DNA from: an uncultured Muribaculaceae bacterium
GTDB taxonomy: Bacteria; Bacteroidota; Bacteroidia; Bacteroidales; Muribaculaceae
Direction: 5' to 3'
NCBI GenBank assembly: GCA_947177435.1
Contig: CAMWUM010000068.1
Coordinates: 1-8,712 of the forward strand
Length of the DNA stretch: 8,712 nucleotides
The translations under genes and the position numbers were made by a program. The stretch's first letter is position 1. Each line of letters opens with the position of its first letter. Positions 1-7,710 of this stretch are shown here, piece after piece. The notes under the pieces are model-generated. The model was not told where the DNA came from. It was given only the letters and a program-made list of their open reading frames with translations, and made no database searches.

Positions 1-2123
1 TCCATATACTGGAGGGAGGGATTGTCGACACGCAACCGCTTTACATACTGCAGGTAGAACTTCAATCGGCAAGAGAAGTATGTCTTGAAAGCCGAGGCCG
101 AGAAATGTAGGCGTCCGCCGGGGCGGAATTGGTCAAGTTCAGCCAGAACCGACGGAGTTTTGTCGATAGACACCACTCGCGGCTCAGATGAGTGCAGCCC
201 GAGCTTTACGTCGCGGGTTGTTATCCCCTGCGGCAAAATCAGTTCGAGCTGAGAAATGAACCTTGACTTTTCGCCCATCGAGAGGTCTGGCGTGCGGTAG
301 TCATAGATCAGGGCCACTCGCTTGGCCCTGGATATGAGTCTGAAAAATTGATAGGCGAGGGTCTTGTCCTCGTCCTCGGGCGTCGACAGGCCATAGCCGC
401 ATCGTAAGGCAGGGGGGATGAGCGTATGCTTTGGATTTTTGGCCGGCAGTATGCCCTCGTTGAGCGACGTGATGATGAGTTGCTCAAAGTCAAGCACACG
501 CGCGTCGGGAATATTCATCACCTGCAGGCCCCACGTCGGGTTGGTCGTGTAGCTGAAGTCAATTACTGCCACAATCTTGCGCACAAGCCTGAACAGAGTA
601 TTGTCGGCCATTTCGAGGCCGTCGGCGAAGTGCTTGTCTATCAGTGAGAAGATATATTCGACTGCATTGGCATAGGACTCGGCCACCTTAGCCTCTGCGC
701 CAAAGTCGCGCAGCCGGTTGACCACGCCCATAATGAAATCGCGGCACTCCTGGCCGTTGTTCTGGTTACCAATCGGACGGAAAATGAATGCCAAGGGCTC
801 AAAGTCCTTGCAAATCATATCCGAGCTTACATTGTAGAGATGCTGCTTGGCTATGAGTTCCTTGAGCTTGAACGCCGATTCGTGGAGGGCCGAGGCGATG
901 TACGGGTTGGAGAGAATCTCGACGACATCGGAGTAATAGAAAGCGAACACGCCCTTGGTGCGCCGTCCGCGTTCGTGGGCGCGCATGATGCTGTCCATCA
1001 ACTGGGCCATGGGCGTAATGCCGAACGGCACCTTCATGGCCACGCCCACCGGACTGTATTGCTTAGGCACGGAGAACAGCATAGGCATCAACAGAGCGTC
1101 GTTTGGAACGACCACGCCGTTGGCCGACGAGCCTATCGTGCCATTCAGATTCTCTGGCAGCCAGTCCTTGAGCACCTCGCCGGCCACTTTGGCCTGCGCG
1201 GCATTGGAGGCGACGGAATACACCGTAATCTCCGGCATGCGGTCTATGGGGTCAAGCGCAAAGTCGGCAGGCATCTTAAACTCTTGCGACAAGGGCAAGA
1301 TGATGTCGCCGGCGCTGTTGCCGCTGGCCGCGAGCAGGGGCGATGCTATGTCCCAGAAAAAGTCGGCTATGCCGAGATCGCTCAGCCGCTTGAATGTCAG
1401 CATCCTGGACGTGGGCAGCACATAGAAGCCTATGAATGCGAACTTGCGGCCGCCGAAACTCTCGCGGCCCATCGCCTTGCATTCTTCGTAGGCCAGGCGG
1501 CTTTGCAAGCCTGAATAGGCGATGCCAAGCGCCTGCAAGTCAGCGTTGAACTGAGCGTAAAGGTCGTACATGACTTCCCATAGGCTCACGAACTCGCGGG
1601 CGCTGTTCTTTTCCTGGGCATTGAGCCAGAAATTGTCGACATCGGCCTTGAGCTCGCTCAGGTCGCGCTTGTCGCCAAGCATGCGGGCCACTTCTATCTG
1701 GTCGTCAGTGAGATAGGTCGCCACGGTGGTCTTGATGCCCTCGATGTTCTTGTATAGCATGCGGGCATCGCTCAGGTAGGCGTCGATTTCGTTGAAGTCC
1801 GACAGGATTGACTGGCCGATGCGCACAAAAGCATCGAAGGGCTTGGCCTGCCCTTCGGGCATCACCTTGCAGTATGACTTATAGAGCAGGAACAGCAACT
1901 CGGTTTCGTGTACGAGCATGCGCGGGCAAAAGTCCTGCGTGAAGGCCGTAATGGTCGTGAGCCTGGGCATGAACCCGACACCGGAATAACTGCTCTTCAG
2001 CGCTTGGCTCATAAACGTGGCGCTGCGCTTGTTGGGCAGTACGAAGGTGTACTGGCCCAAGTCAATCAAGCCGCGCCGAGCCTTGTCTACATAATACCGA
2101 GTTACCTGCTCGAGAAAAGTCAT
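1..2123 (-). CDS. AddB-like helicase/PD-(D/E)XK nuclease family protein, 3' end cut by window edge
   Basis: I read this by hand as one open frame of 707 codons from the ATG at 2123-2121 to the left edge; the C-terminus lies outside the window. The family is the Bacteroidota AddB-like (RecB-family exonuclease) subunit, which with an AddA/UvrD-type helicase resects double-strand breaks for RecA. Visible family motifs are an N-terminal FVLPNKRSATF (about residues 27-37), PRLTTITAF (about 53-61), LSDFNEIDAYL (after residue 100), VGVAMKVPFGITP mid-protein, and a helicase-like block containing LIITSLNEGILPA and LAYQFFRLISRAKRV. Near the edge, FSASAFKTYFSC followed by LKFYLQY begins the nuclease domain; Cys685 matches the first iron-sulfur Cys of AddB. 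The N-terminal motif is not a canonical Walker A. The catalytic PD-(D/E)XK residues and the other three cysteines should lie beyond the window. The start is 12 bp after the pyrF stop, with no clear Shine-Dalgarno. The family call is firm; the exact role (AddB versus a related nuclease) is inferred. Confidence 0.88.
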   Translation of the reverse strand, partial: MTFLEQVTRYYVDKARRGLIDLGQYTFVLPNKRSATFMSQALKSSYSGVGFMPRLTTITAFTQDFCPRMLVHETELLFLLYKSYCKVMPEGQAKPFDAFVRIGQSILSDFNEIDAYLSDARMLYKNIEGIKTTVATYLTDDQIEVARMLGDKRDLSELKADVDNFWLNAQEKNSAREFVSLWEVMYDLYAQFNADLQALGIAYSGLQSRLAYEECKAMGRESFGGRKFAFIGFYVLPTSRMLTFKRLSDLGIADFFWDIASPLLAASGNSAGDIILPLSQEFKMPADFALDPIDRMPEITVYSVASNAAQAKVAGEVLKDWLPENLNGTIGSSANGVVVPNDALLMPMLFSVPKQYSPVGVAMKVPFGITPMAQLMDSIMRAHERGRRTKGVFAFYYSDVVEILSNPYIASALHESAFKLKELIAKQHLYNVSSDMICKDFEPLAFIFRPIGNQNNGQECRDFIMGVVNRLRDFGAEAKVAESYANAVEYIFSLIDKHFADGLEMADNTLFRLVRKIVAVIDFSYTTNPTWGLQVMNIPDARVLDFEQLIITSLNEGILPAKNPKHTLIPPALRCGYGLSTPEDEDKTLAYQFFRLISRAKRVALIYDYRTPDLSMGEKSRFISQLELILPQGITTRDVKLGLHSSEPRVVSIDKTPSVLAELDQFRPGGRLHFSASAFKTYFSCRLKFYLQYVKRLRVDNPSLQYM

Positions 2124-2135
2124 GATGGCAGAGGA

Positions 2136-2963
2136 TTACTTGCAGTACTTGACGAGAAGTTCGCCCATCTGCTCGGCCAGTTTCTTGGCCTCGACGCCGG
2201 CAGCTTCGGCAAAGTCCTCGCCTGACGACGCGTAGATGATGCCGCGCGACGAATTGACCAGCAGTCCGCACTCGTCGATCATAGCCAGGCGAGCCACTTC
2301 CTCGAGACTGCCGCCCTGGGCGCCAACGCCGGGCACGAGCATGAAGCTGCGGGGAGCCACCTTGCGGGCGTCAGAAATCAATTCGCCCTGGGTAGCGCCC
2401 ACTACGTACATAAGGTTGACGGGCGAGCCCCAACGGAGCGAGCGCTTGATGACGCGCTCAAACACACGATGGCCGTTCTTGTCCTCGATCATTTCGAAGT
2501 CAACGCTGCCCTTGTTGGAGGTAAGCGCCAGCAGGATAGTCCATTTGTCGGGATACTCGAGGAAGGGAGTTACGCTGTCCTCGCCCATGTACGGAGCGAC
2601 AGTGACAGCATCTACGCCGCAGTGCTCAAAGAATGTGCGGGCGTACATCTTGGCGGTGTTGCCGATGTCGCCGCGCTTGGCGTCGGCGATGATGAAGATA
2701 TCGGGATATTTCTCGCGGATGTATTTTACGGTCTCCTCAAAAGCCTCCCAGCCCTTGATGCCCTCGCACTCGTAGAAAGCGATGTTGGGCTTGTATGCCA
2801 CGGCGTAGGGGGCAGTGGCGTCGATGATGGCCTTGTTGAACTCGAGGATGGGGTTTTCCTTGTCGAGCAGGTGCTTGGGGAGTTTGTTGATGTCGGGGTC
2901 GAGGCCGACGCAGAGGAAAGATTGCTTATTGAAGATGTTGTTTACCAGGTCGGTGCGCTTCAT
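2136..2963 (-). CDS. pyrF: Orotidine-5'-phosphate decarboxylase, type 2
   Basis: This enzyme decarboxylates OMP to UMP, the last step of de novo pyrimidine synthesis in the cytoplasm. The protein is 275 aa, the usual size for the longer type 2 family. The signature [13 protein letters not shown] (residues 92-104) carries the catalytic D94-x-K96-x-x-D99 charge network. Other family blocks are FLCVGLDPD (16-24), [10 protein letters not shown] (56-65), TPFLEYPDK (132-140), VPGVGAQGG (210-218) with the phosphate-binding loop, and [10 protein letters not shown] (236-245). I chose the ATG at 2963-2961 because [11 protein letters not shown] aligns with the family N-terminus. The frame stays open 39 codons further upstream to an ATG at 3080, but that stretch overlaps prfA and encodes low-complexity residues, including the NSDNSD from a tandem repeat. 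The gene follows prfA by 34 bp and precedes the addB-like gene by 12 bp, so it is probably co-transcribed with both. Confidence 0.97.
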   Translation of the reverse strand: MKRTDLVNNIFNKQSFLCVGLDPDINKLPKHLLDKENPILEFNKAIIDATAPYAVAYKPNIAFYECEGIKGWEAFEETVKYIREKYPDIFIIADAKRGDIGNTAKMYARTFFEHCGVDAVTVAPYMGEDSVTPFLEYPDKWTILLALTSNKGSVDFEMIEDKNGHRVFERVIKRSLRWGSPVNLMYVVGATQGELISDARKVAPRSFMLVPGVGAQGGSLEEVARLAMIDECGLLVNSSRGIIYASSGEDFAEAAGVEAKKLAEQMGELLVKYCK

Positions 2964-2970
2964 GGTGATA

Positions 2971-2997
2971 TCAGAGTTATCAGAGTTATCAGAACTA
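2971..2997 (-). repeat. Three tandem 9-bp repeats between prfA and pyrF
   Basis: On the plus strand the units are TCAGAGTTA (2971-2979), TCAGAGTTA (2980-2988) and the variant TCAGAACTA (2989-2997). They fill nearly all of the 34-bp gap between the prfA stop and the pyrF start. In the prfA frame each unit supplies two stop codons (TGA plus TAA or TAG). With the real TAA at 3000-2998 this gives seven stops in 30 bases. In the pyrF frame the same repeats are open and would read NSD-like residues. The repeat itself is directly visible; a function (stop back-up, spacer, or replication slippage product) is not shown. Confidence 0.9.
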
Positions 2998-4107
2998 TTA
3001 TAATTCGGCCTCTTTGAGTTTTTCGGCGTTTTCGGCCACGATGAGGTGGTCGATGCAGTCTTGTATGTCGCCGTCGACAAAGGCCTGGAGGTTGTAGATG
3101 GTGTAGTTGATGCGATGGTCGGTGATTCGGCCCTGGGGGTAGTTGTAGGTGCGAATCTTAGCCGAGCGGTCGCCTGTCGAAACGAGCGTCTTGCGGCGCG
3201 AGGAGATGTCGTCGATGTATTTCTGGTGCTCCTTGTCGTAGATGAACGTGCGCAGGCGGCTGAGGGCGCGCTCTTTGTTCTTGGGTTGGTCGCGGGTCTC
3301 GGTGCACTCGATGAGGATTTCCTCGCTTATGCCCGTGATGGGGTTGCGCCACATATAGCGGAGTCGGACGCCCGACTCGACCTTGTTTACGTTCTGGCCG
3401 CCGGCGCCACCCGAGCGGAAGGTGTCCCACTTGATTTCACCCTCGTTGATCTCCACGTCAAAAGCTTCGGCCTCGGGGAGCACGGCTACGGTGGCGGCTG
3501 AGGTGTGCACGCGGCCTTGGGTCTCGGTGGCGGGCACGCGCTGCACGCGGTGTACGCCCGACTCGTATTTGAGAGTGCCGTACACGTTGTCGCCGCTGAC
3601 AGCCACGACTACTTCCTTAAATCCGCCAGCGGCGCCCTCGCTCATAGAGGTCACGGCGAACGACCAGCCTTTCGACTCGCAGTATTTCGAATACATCTTG
3701 AACAGGTCGCCGGCGAAGATTGCGGCCTCGTCGCCGCCCGTGCCGGCGCGGATTTCGAGTATGGCGTTTTTGCCGTCCTCGGGATCGGCGGGAATGAGCA
3801 AAATCTTGATTTCCTCTTCCAGAGCCGGGATGTCGGTCTGCGCCTGGTCGAGTTCGTCCTTGGCCATCTCCCTCAGTTCGGGATCTTGCTCAGTCTCGAG
3901 CAGCATTTTGGCCTCATCTATGTTAGCCAGCAGCGTCTTGTATCGGCGAGTGGCGTCGACGAGTTTTTCCAGGTCTTTGTATTCCTTGGTAAGGCGCACG
4001 TACCGCTTCATATCGGCGATGACGTCGGGGTCGGTGATTAGGGTAGACACCTCGGCATATCTAGCCTCGATGCCGTCGAGCCGTTGCAGGAGTGTGTTGT
4101 CAGCCAT
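2998..4107 (-). CDS. prfA: Peptide chain release factor 1 (RF1)
   Basis: RF1 reads UAA and UAG in the ribosomal A site and triggers hydrolysis of the peptidyl-tRNA. The protein is 369 aa, normal for RF1. The codon-recognition PxT tripeptide is P192-A193-T194 within [18 protein letters not shown], which marks RF1 rather than RF2 (SPF). The catalytic loop [12 protein letters not shown] places GGQ at 236-238; PrmC would methylate Q238. The helical N-terminal domain spans roughly residues 1-110, followed by [15 protein letters not shown] (117-131). The C-terminal half has the segment [13 protein letters not shown] (251-263) and [18 protein letters not shown] (330-347), as in Bacteroidales RF1. 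No frameshift site is present, as expected, since that autoregulation belongs to prfB. The ATG at 4107-4105 lies 5 bp after the rmuC stop, so translational coupling is likely. The stop TAA is followed directly by an in-frame TAG and further stops. Confidence 0.98.
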   Translation of the reverse strand: MADNTLLQRLDGIEARYAEVSTLITDPDVIADMKRYVRLTKEYKDLEKLVDATRRYKTLLANIDEAKMLLETEQDPELREMAKDELDQAQTDIPALEEEIKILLIPADPEDGKNAILEIRAGTGGDEAAIFAGDLFKMYSKYCESKGWSFAVTSMSEGAAGGFKEVVVAVSGDNVYGTLKYESGVHRVQRVPATETQGRVHTSAATVAVLPEAEAFDVEINEGEIKWDTFRSGGAGGQNVNKVESGVRLRYMWRNPITGISEEILIECTETRDQPKNKERALSRLRTFIYDKEHQKYIDDISSRRKTLVSTGDRSAKIRTYNYPQGRITDHRINYTIYNLQAFVDGDIQDCIDHLIVAENAEKLKEAEL

Positions 4108-4112
4108 ATATA

Positions 4113-5225
4113 TTATTCGTTGTTATCATCGGGTTGGGGAGTAATGTCGGGGAGCCGTTTAGACGACTTGGCGCCGAGCGCCTCGAGGCGGCGGGCATGG
4201 GCGATAGCGCCTTGGCTGTTGGTGAGTTTGCCCATGGCACAGTCATAATTGTTCCTGGCTGAAGCGAGGGCATTGTCGACTCGGCGCATATCGTCGAGGA
4301 ATGCCACAAGCTTGTCGATGAGCTTGCCGCCCTCTTGGGCTATGCGCTGGGCGTTGATTTCTTGCCGCTCCACTCGCCAGGCCTGCTCAACCAATTTCAG
4401 TGTAGAGAGCAGGTGGGTGGGGGAAGCGATGATGACGCCGCCATCGTAGGCGTACTGCCACAGAGCGTCGTCAGCGTCCATTGCGGTGATGTAGGCCCCG
4501 TCGTTGGGGATGAACATGAGGGTGAAGTCGGCGCTTTGCGGGCCGAGGTAGTCCTGGTATCGCTTAGTCTTCAGTTCGTTAATGTGGCGCTTTACCGAGT
4601 CGGCGTGCTCCTTTTCGGCTCGGGCGCGTTGCTCGGGCGACTCGGCCGACGATATGCGCAGAAAGGCCGTGAGCGAAACCTTGCTGTCGATGGCGATTTT
4701 GCGTCCGTCGGGAAACAGAAACACTGCGTCGGGCCTCAGACGCTCGCCGTCAGGGGTAGTGATGGTGGATTGCAGCAGGTACTCCTCGCCTTGGCGCAGG
4801 CCTGAGCGCTGGAGGATGGATGCAAGCAGCATCTCGCCCCATCGCCCTTGCTCGCGGGTGTCGCTTTTGAGAGCTTGGGTCAGTCGGCGGGTCTCGGCGC
4901 TGATGGTATTGTTGAGGCGCACGAGCGAATCTATGTGGCCCTTGAGCGAGTTGCGCTCGCGCATCTCCTGGCTGTAGCTGTCGGCGAAAGCTTTTCCGAA
5001 GGCGTTGAAACTCTCGCGCAGCGGGGCGATGGCTTGGCGCAGGGTGCGCTCGTTGTCGTCGCGCATCTGCCGGCTGTTCTCGGCGAAAATGTCGCGGGCC
5101 ATCATCCTGAACCGCTCCTCCTCCCGGGCCAGAGTCTGGCGCGAGGGACGGGTGGAGAGCAGGTAGCAGATGACGCACACGGCCACCAGCAACAGCACTG
5201 ACAATATGGCGACGGCGTATATCAT
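4113..5225 (-). CDS. rmuC: DNA recombination protein RmuC
   Basis: RmuC limits DNA inversions and rearrangements in E. coli and is a predicted nuclease; its biochemical activity is poorly defined. The protein is 370 aa. Residues 2-23 form one hydrophobic N-terminal membrane anchor (AVAILSVLLLVAVCVICYLL). A charged, probably coiled-coil helix follows at about 28-120. The RmuC domain runs from about 121 to 345 with LKSDTREQGRWGEMLLASIL (119-138), LRPDAVFLFPDGRKIAIDSK (163-182), DFTLMFIPNDGAYITAM (233-249) and IIASPTHLLSTLKLVEQAWR (265-284). RPD (164-166) and DSK (180-182) fit the PD-(D/E)xK nuclease pattern. The tail (351-370) is polar and probably disordered. The ATG at 5225-5223 is 4 bp after the lepA stop and gives a clean membrane anchor from residue 2, which supports this start. 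Family identity is firm; nuclease activity is inferred from the fold. Confidence 0.96.
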   Translation of the reverse strand: MIYAVAILSVLLLVAVCVICYLLSTRPSRQTLAREEERFRMMARDIFAENSRQMRDDNERTLRQAIAPLRESFNAFGKAFADSYSQEMRERNSLKGHIDSLVRLNNTISAETRRLTQALKSDTREQGRWGEMLLASILQRSGLRQGEEYLLQSTITTPDGERLRPDAVFLFPDGRKIAIDSKVSLTAFLRISSAESPEQRARAEKEHADSVKRHINELKTKRYQDYLGPQSADFTLMFIPNDGAYITAMDADDALWQYAYDGGVIIASPTHLLSTLKLVEQAWRVERQEINAQRIAQEGGKLIDKLVAFLDDMRRVDNALASARNNYDCAMGKLTNSQGAIAHARRLEALGAKSSKRLPDITPQPDDNNE

Positions 5226-5229
5226 CGCG

Positions 5230-7017
5230 TCAGTCGAGTTTGAGCACGGCGAGGAATGCCTTCTGCGGCACCTCGACCGATCCGATTTGCTTCATGCGCT
5301 TCTTGCCCTTCTTCTGCTTTTCGAGCAGTTTGCGCTTACGGCTGACGTCGCCGCCGTAGCACTTGGCAGTCACGTCTTTGCGCAGAGCTTTGATGGTCTC
5401 GCGGGCAATGATCTTGCCGCCGATGGCTGCCTGGATGGCGATGTCGAACTGCTGGCGAGGGATGAGTTCCTTGAGTTTCTCACACATGCGGCGTCCGAAG
5501 GTGTTGGCGTTGTCGATGTGTGTGAGGGTTGAGAGGGCATCGACGCTCTCGCCGTTGAGGAGGATGTCGAGCTTGATCAGGCGCGACTCGCGGAAATCGT
5601 GGATATGGTAATCGAACGACGCGTAGCCTCGCGATATGCTCTTGAGCTTGTCGTAGAAATCGATCACGATTTCGCCCAGGGGCATGTCGAAGGTGAGTTC
5701 GATGCGGTTGCCCGAGATGTATTCCTGTTTGAGCAGTTCGCCGCGCTTACCGAGGCAAAGGGTCATGATCGGCCCGATGTAGTCGGCAGCGGTGATGATC
5801 GAGGCGCGGATGTACGGCTCCTCGATGCGGTCGATGAGGGTAGGGTCGGGGAGGCCCGAGGGGTTGTGCACCTCAGTCATGTTGCCCTTTTTGTCGTACA
5901 CCTTATAAGATACGTTGGGCACGGTGGTGATCACGTCCATGTCGAACTCGCGACCGAGCCTCTCCTGTATGATCTCCATGTGGAGCAGGCCGAGGAAGCC
6001 GCAACGGAATCCGAAGCCGAGGGCAGCCGACGACTCGGGCGAGAACGTGAGCGATGCGTCGTTGAGTTGGAGTTTCTCGAGCGAGGCGCGCAGGTCTTCA
6101 AAATCCTCGGCCTCGATGGGGTAAACGCCGGCGAATACCATAGGCTTAACCTCCTCAAATCCGGCGATGGCCTTGTCGCAGGGGCGGTCGACGTGGGTGA
6201 TGGTGTCGCCCACCTTAACTTCCTTTGACGTCTTGATGCCCGAGATGATGTAGCCCACATTGCCGGCCGAAAGTTCGTCGCAGGGGTCCATGTCGAGTTT
6301 GAGCACGCCAATCTCGTCGGCGTGGTATTCCTTGCCGGTGTTGACAAACTTCACGAAGTCGTTTTTGCGGATGGTGCCGTTGACAATCTTGAAGTAGGCG
6401 ATGATGCCGCGGAAGGGGTTGAACACCGAGTCGAAGATGAGCGCCTGCAGCGGAGCGGCGGGGTCGCCCACTGGAGCGGGGATGCGCTCGACGATGGCGC
6501 GCAGGATCTCAGGGATGCCCTGGCCGGTCTTACCGCTGGCGCGGATTATCTCGTCGCGGTCGCAGCCGAGCAGGTCGACTATCTGGTCTTCCACCTCGTC
6601 AGGCTTAGCCGAGTCGAGGTCGCACTTGTTTATGACGGGTATGATTTCCAGGTCGTTGCCGATAGCCATGTAGAGGTTTGAGATGGTCTGGGCCTGGATG
6701 CCTTGCGAAGCGTCGACGATGAGGAGCGCGCCCTCGCAGGCGGCTATCGAGCGTGACACCTCGTATGAGAAGTCGACGTGCCCCGGAGTGTCAATCAGGT
6801 TGAGGGTGTAGACGGTTCCGTCGATTTCATGCTTCATCTGTATGGCGTGGCTCTTGATTGTGATGCCGCGTTCGCGCTCGAGGTCCATGTTGTCGAGCAC
6901 CTGGTCCTCCATGTCGGAGGCTTTTACGGTGTTGGTGTATTCGAGCAGTCTGTCGGCCAGAGTCGATTTGCCGTGGTCGATGTGGGCAATAATGCAGAAA
7001 TTGCGTATATGTTTCAT
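5230..7017 (-). CDS. lepA: Translation elongation factor 4 (LepA GTPase)
   Basis: LepA/EF4 is a ribosome-associated GTPase linked to initiation efficiency and back-translocation of stalled ribosomes. The protein is 595 aa, matching the family (E. coli has 599). GTPase motifs are G1 AHIDHGKS (11-18), G2 RERGITIKS (48-56), G3 DTPGH (76-80), G4 NKCD (130-133; NKID is more usual) and G5-like SGK (161-163). Domain II contains [14 protein letters not shown] (201-214). The LepA-specific region includes [20 protein letters not shown] (334-353). The unique basic C-terminal domain starts near 549 with [20 protein letters not shown] (551-570), which separates LepA from EF-G. I chose the ATG at 7017-7015 because [18 protein letters not shown] is the standard N-terminus. 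The open frame reaches a start at 7080, but that extra 21 codons would cover the promoter and is basic, unlike the family. It is the first gene of the probable five-gene unit. Confidence 0.98.
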   Translation of the reverse strand: MKHIRNFCIIAHIDHGKSTLADRLLEYTNTVKASDMEDQVLDNMDLERERGITIKSHAIQMKHEIDGTVYTLNLIDTPGHVDFSYEVSRSIAACEGALLIVDASQGIQAQTISNLYMAIGNDLEIIPVINKCDLDSAKPDEVEDQIVDLLGCDRDEIIRASGKTGQGIPEILRAIVERIPAPVGDPAAPLQALIFDSVFNPFRGIIAYFKIVNGTIRKNDFVKFVNTGKEYHADEIGVLKLDMDPCDELSAGNVGYIISGIKTSKEVKVGDTITHVDRPCDKAIAGFEEVKPMVFAGVYPIEAEDFEDLRASLEKLQLNDASLTFSPESSAALGFGFRCGFLGLLHMEIIQERLGREFDMDVITTVPNVSYKVYDKKGNMTEVHNPSGLPDPTLIDRIEEPYIRASIITAADYIGPIMTLCLGKRGELLKQEYISGNRIELTFDMPLGEIVIDFYDKLKSISRGYASFDYHIHDFRESRLIKLDILLNGESVDALSTLTHIDNANTFGRRMCEKLKELIPRQQFDIAIQAAIGGKIIARETIKALRKDVTAKCYGGDVSRKRKLLEKQKKGKKRMKQIGSVEVPQKAFLAVLKLD

Positions 7018-7049
7018 TCTTCTAAATAATCGTCTGTCAATTCTAAGCG

Positions 7050-7081
7050 CAAATTTACGAATTTTCCTGCAAATGCCCAAA
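7050..7081 (-). promoter_or_regulatory. Bacteroidota-type promoter upstream of lepA
   Basis: On the minus strand there is a TTTG at 7081-7078, then exactly 20 bp, then TAAATTTG at 7057-7050. This matches the Bacteroidota primary sigma consensus (-33 TTTG, 19-21 bp, -7 TAnnTTTG). The -7 element matches at every fixed position. A transcription start about 5-8 bp downstream would leave a leader of roughly 25 nt before the lepA ATG. The leader is A-rich near the start (TTTAGAAGA) with only a weak purine stretch as a possible ribosome site. The -33 element reuses the end of the T-tract of the preceding terminator. Confidence 0.8.
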
Positions 7082-7141
7082 AAACAAGCCTCGCTGATGC
7101 TCAGCTCGGCAAATTTTTTGCCGGCTCGGCATCAGCGAGGC
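7079..7141 (-). terminator. Rho-independent terminator after tpx
   Basis: A perfect 13-bp outer stem pairs GCCTCGCTGATGC (minus strand, 7141-7129) with GCATCAGCGAGGC (7100-7088). Inside it, after a small asymmetric internal loop, a second 7-bp stem pairs CGGCAAA with TTTGCCG around an AAA loop. On the minus strand the hairpin is followed at once by TTGTTTTTT (7087-7079). The plus strand has no T-run after the hairpin, so termination is directed at minus-strand transcripts. The hairpin begins 17 bp after the tpx stop codon and separates tpx from the lepA unit. Confidence 0.9.
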
Positions 7142-7158
7142 CTATGGAAGCGTATGCG

Positions 7159-7662
7159 TTATGCTTTGAGTACGGAGATTGCTGCCTCGTAGTCTGGCTC
7201 GTTGGTGATTTCGTTGACTAGTTCGCGGTAAGCGATCTTGCCGTTTTCGTCAATCACGATCACCGCGCGGGCCAGCAGGCCTTTGAGCGGGCCGTCGACG
7301 AGGGTGAGGCCGTATTTCTGGCCAAACTCGGGCGAACGGAAGGCCGATACGGGCTGCACGCCGTTGATTTCGTTGACGGTGCAGAAGCGAATCATTGCAA
7401 AGGGAAGGTCCATCGACACGCAGAGCACCACGGTGTTGTCAAGGCCGGCGGCCTCCTGGTTGAAACGGCGCACGCTGGCGGCGCACACGGGGGTATCGAG
7501 GCTGGGGAACACGTTGAGCACTACGCGCTTGCCCTCGTAGTCGCTGCGGCGTACCTCTACGAGTTCGGGAGTGGTGAGGTCAAAGCCGGGCGCTTTTTCG
7601 CCGACTGCGGGCACAATGCCGCTGGTGTGCATTGGTTGTCCTTGGAAGTAAACTGTTTCCAT
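7159..7662 (-). CDS. tpx: Thiol peroxidase (Tpx, atypical 2-Cys peroxiredoxin)
   Basis: Tpx reduces hydrogen peroxide and small alkyl hydroperoxides, using thioredoxin as reductant. The protein is 167 aa, the usual length. The active-site block FPSLDTPVCAASVRRFN (52-68) holds the peroxidatic Cys60 with Thr57. The resolving Cys94 lies in the Tpx-typical LPFAMIRFC (86-94), so the disulfide forms within one subunit. The C-terminal peroxiredoxin fold continues through YGLTLVDGPLKGLLARAVIV (117-136). There is no signal peptide, so the protein is cytoplasmic. The ATG at 7662-7660 gives METVYFQGQP, which matches the Tpx N-terminus (TVxFQGxP), so I preferred it to the Met at residue 11. The gene starts 48 bp after the stop of the thioredoxin-like gene, across an AT-rich spacer with a seven-T run but no hairpin and no clear TAnnTTTG box. 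It may therefore be co-transcribed with that gene. A strong terminator follows it. Confidence 0.97.
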   Translation of the reverse strand: METVYFQGQPMHTSGIVPAVGEKAPGFDLTTPELVEVRRSDYEGKRVVLNVFPSLDTPVCAASVRRFNQEAAGLDNTVVLCVSMDLPFAMIRFCTVNEINGVQPVSAFRSPEFGQKYGLTLVDGPLKGLLARAVIVIDENGKIAYRELVNEITNEPDYEAAISVLKA

Positions 7663-7710
7663 AGTTCTGGGGGTATTAAAAAAATGGTTAATAATAATGT
7701 TATCGAGGCC

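Noticed and set aside
840..1514. A long plus-strand open frame (224 codons) inside the addB-like gene
   Set aside because: It is rich in His, Arg and Gly with no family motif and lies antisense to a well-supported gene; GC-rich coding DNA commonly gives such shadow frames.
2964..3080. A longer pyrF start at 3080 overlapping the end of prfA
   Set aside because: The extra 39 residues are low-complexity, come from the prfA antiframe and the 9-bp repeats, and precede a standard PyrF N-terminus (MKRTDLV) at 2963.
3383..4144. A 253-codon plus-strand open frame antisense to prfA
   Set aside because: It is Ser/Arg-rich and low-complexity, fully antisense to RF1, whose motifs are unambiguous; no protein family is recognisable.
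7018..7080. A longer lepA start at 7080
   Set aside because: It would translate through a well-matched promoter and part of the terminator T-tract; LepA normally starts close to the [16 protein letters not shown] block, as at 7017.
7642..7662. TEV-protease-like ETVYFQG at the Tpx N-terminus
   Set aside because: It fits the ExxYxQG pattern by chance; the Tpx family normally has TVxFQGxP here, so it is not an engineered tag or a biological cleavage site.
7663..7710. Possible promoter or terminator in the AT-rich gap upstream of tpx
   Set aside because: There is a seven-T run on the minus strand but no stem before it, and no TAnnTTTG box with a TTTG at 19-21 bp, so neither call is supported.
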